NCBI GenBank assembly: GCA_030591105.1
Contig: JAUVBS010000148.1
Coordinates: 1 to 5,969, forward strand
Length of the DNA stretch: 5,969 nt
Direction of reading: 5' to 3'
From: a bacterium
Lineage (GTDB): Bacteria; Krumholzibacteriota; Krumholzibacteriia; LZORAL124-64-63
This document shows positions 5,220 through 5,969 of the stretch, piece by piece. Position 1 is the stretch's first letter; every line of letters begins with the position of its first letter. A program made the position numbers and the translations under genes. A model generated the notes under the pieces. The model was not told the DNA's origin. It did not search any database and worked only from the letters and a program-made list of their open reading frames with translations.

Positions 5220-5969
5220 CTACCTCACCACCTTATCGCCCTCGGCGAGGGGCAGCTCCGCCTGCAGGACGACGCTTTCGTCGCCGCGAAGACCGCTCAG
5301 CACTTCGACGCCGTCGCCGTGTTGTTTGCCGAGACGGACCCAGCGTAGGTGTGCCCGCTCGTCCGCATCGACGAGCCAGAATCCGGTCAGTTGACCGCGC
5401 CGGATCACCGCGGCAGCGGGCGCCAGAACCACTTCGCGCATACCGGTCGGCACGTTGACCCGGGCGAACATGCCGCTACGTAACAGGCCGTCATGGTTAT
5501 CGATGGTCGCCTCGATGTCGTAGGTGCGGCTGCCGGGGTTGGCCGCCGGTACCACGCGTTCGATCGCCACCGTGTAGCGCGCGTCCGGCAGCGAGGTGAC
5601 CTCGACCTCGACCATCATGCCGACCTGGACCGCGTTGATGTCCTTCTCACCGACGTGGGCGACAACCTTCATCTGCCTGGTTTGCTCGAGCACCAGGAGC
5701 GGAACACCGGGGTTGGCCATATCGCCTTCCTCGATCATCTTGCGCGCGATGACTCCCGATGTCGGGGCAACGATGGCGAGATAACCGCTGTGAACTTCGA
5801 TCTCGCTCAGGCCAGCTTCGGCGCGCTGTAGTCCCGCCGCGGCGCGGTCGCGCCCGGTCAGTACGTCGTCGAGCTGCGCCCGTGAGGCCGAATTCTCGGC
5901 ATATAACTTCTCGAAGCGCTCGACCATCTTCTCGGCGTTGGCCAGCACCGCCTTCGCTTCGGCGATGGC
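5220..5969 (-). CDS. RND efflux periplasmic adaptor subunit (AcrA/HlyD family), 5' part outside the window
   Basis: Membrane-fusion protein that bridges the RND permease and an outer-membrane channel. The frame stays open to the right edge, so the N-terminus (signal sequence, first barrel strand, first lipoyl half) is missing; 249 residues are visible and are numbered here from the edge. Residues 1-58 are the alpha-helical hairpin. At its tip are R18, L22, S29 and L33, the R-x3-L-x6-S-x3-L pattern with which AcrA-type adaptors dock to TolC-like channels. The second lipoyl half follows (about 63-95, core APTSGVIARK, then GDMANPG), then the beta-barrel (about 100-167, with VGEKDINAVQVG) and the membrane-proximal domain (about 172-249). 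A GTG at 5948 could be mistaken for a start, but it lies within the helix and the frame continues upstream. It is the first of the two operon genes seen; the promoter lies beyond the window. Confidence 0.93.
   Translation of the reverse strand, partial: AIAEAKAVLANAEKMVERFEKLYAENSASRAQLDDVLTGRDRAAAGLQRAEAGLSEIEVHSGYLAIVAPTSGVIARKMIEEGDMANPGVPLLVLEQTRQMKVVAHVGEKDINAVQVGMMVEVEVTSLPDARYTVAIERVVPAANPGSRTYDIEATIDNHDGLLRSGMFARVNVPTGMREVVLAPAAAVIRRGQLTGFWLVDADERAHLRWVRLGKQHGDGVEVLSGLRGDESVVLQAELPLAEGDKVVR
5223..5227 (-). promoter_or_regulatory. Ribosome binding site of the permease inside the adaptor 3' end
   Basis: TGAGG (5227-5223 on the - strand) lies 5 nt before the ATG at 5217 and just before the adaptor stop TAG (5222-5220). 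The site is thus inside the last adaptor codons, so ribosomes finishing the adaptor arrive at the permease start. This supports translational coupling and the ATG chosen. Confidence 0.7.

Noticed and set aside
5218..5234. Pairing of the putative sRNA C-rich tract with the permease ribosome binding site
   Set aside because: Only about five contiguous base pairs (CCACC with GGTGG) are possible, too weak to claim cis-regulation of the neighbouring pump.

Overview
The window is chromosomal DNA of a GC-rich, Gram-negative bacterium. A tripartite RND efflux pump and a periplasmic thioredoxin-like protein imply two membranes. The style fits a proteobacterium, perhaps a gammaproteobacterium, but nothing here fixes the taxon. 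No tRNA, rRNA, insertion sequence, phage gene or CRISPR array is visible.

Layout. Positions 1-155 are a leader with at most a weak promoter candidate. Positions 156-1514 (+) encode an exported or membrane-anchored thioredoxin-fold protein with a WCRPC active site and C-terminal TPR-like helices, starting at TTG behind a good Shine-Dalgarno. Positions 1515-1908 are a convergent intergenic region. Positions 1909-5217 (-) encode a complete RND permease of 1102 residues. Positions 5220-5969 (-) encode the C-terminal part of its periplasmic adaptor (AcrA/HlyD type), cut by the window edge. Adaptor and permease are separated by 2 nt and form one operon read right to left. No outer-membrane channel gene lies in the window.

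The most unusual part is the convergent intergenic region. It has no credible protein gene but looks like a complete, regulated small-RNA gene on the - strand. Its parts are a sigma70-like promoter (TTGTAA, 17 nt, TATATT, 1703-1675), a predicted start near 1668, a 5' hairpin whose loop can pair with a C-rich tract, and a perfect 13-bp terminator hairpin followed by five T (1588-1553). Upstream of the promoter is an AT-rich segment (41 G/C of 130 bases in 1671-1800, by hand count). It holds two inverted copies of GGGAATAYCCCTA, with centres about 62 bp apart, which resemble activator sites. I propose a roughly 116-nt transcription-factor-controlled sRNA; this is inference from architecture.

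Working together: adaptor and permease would form an inner-membrane/periplasm efflux complex that docks to a TolC-like channel, as the intact R-x3-L-x6-S-x3-L tip motif of the adaptor suggests. The permease has Asp-Ala instead of Asp-Asp in TM4 and Arg instead of Lys in TM10, so its proton relay differs from that of AcrB and its substrate cannot be assigned. The thioredoxin-TPR protein is transcribed separately, and no functional link to the pump is shown.
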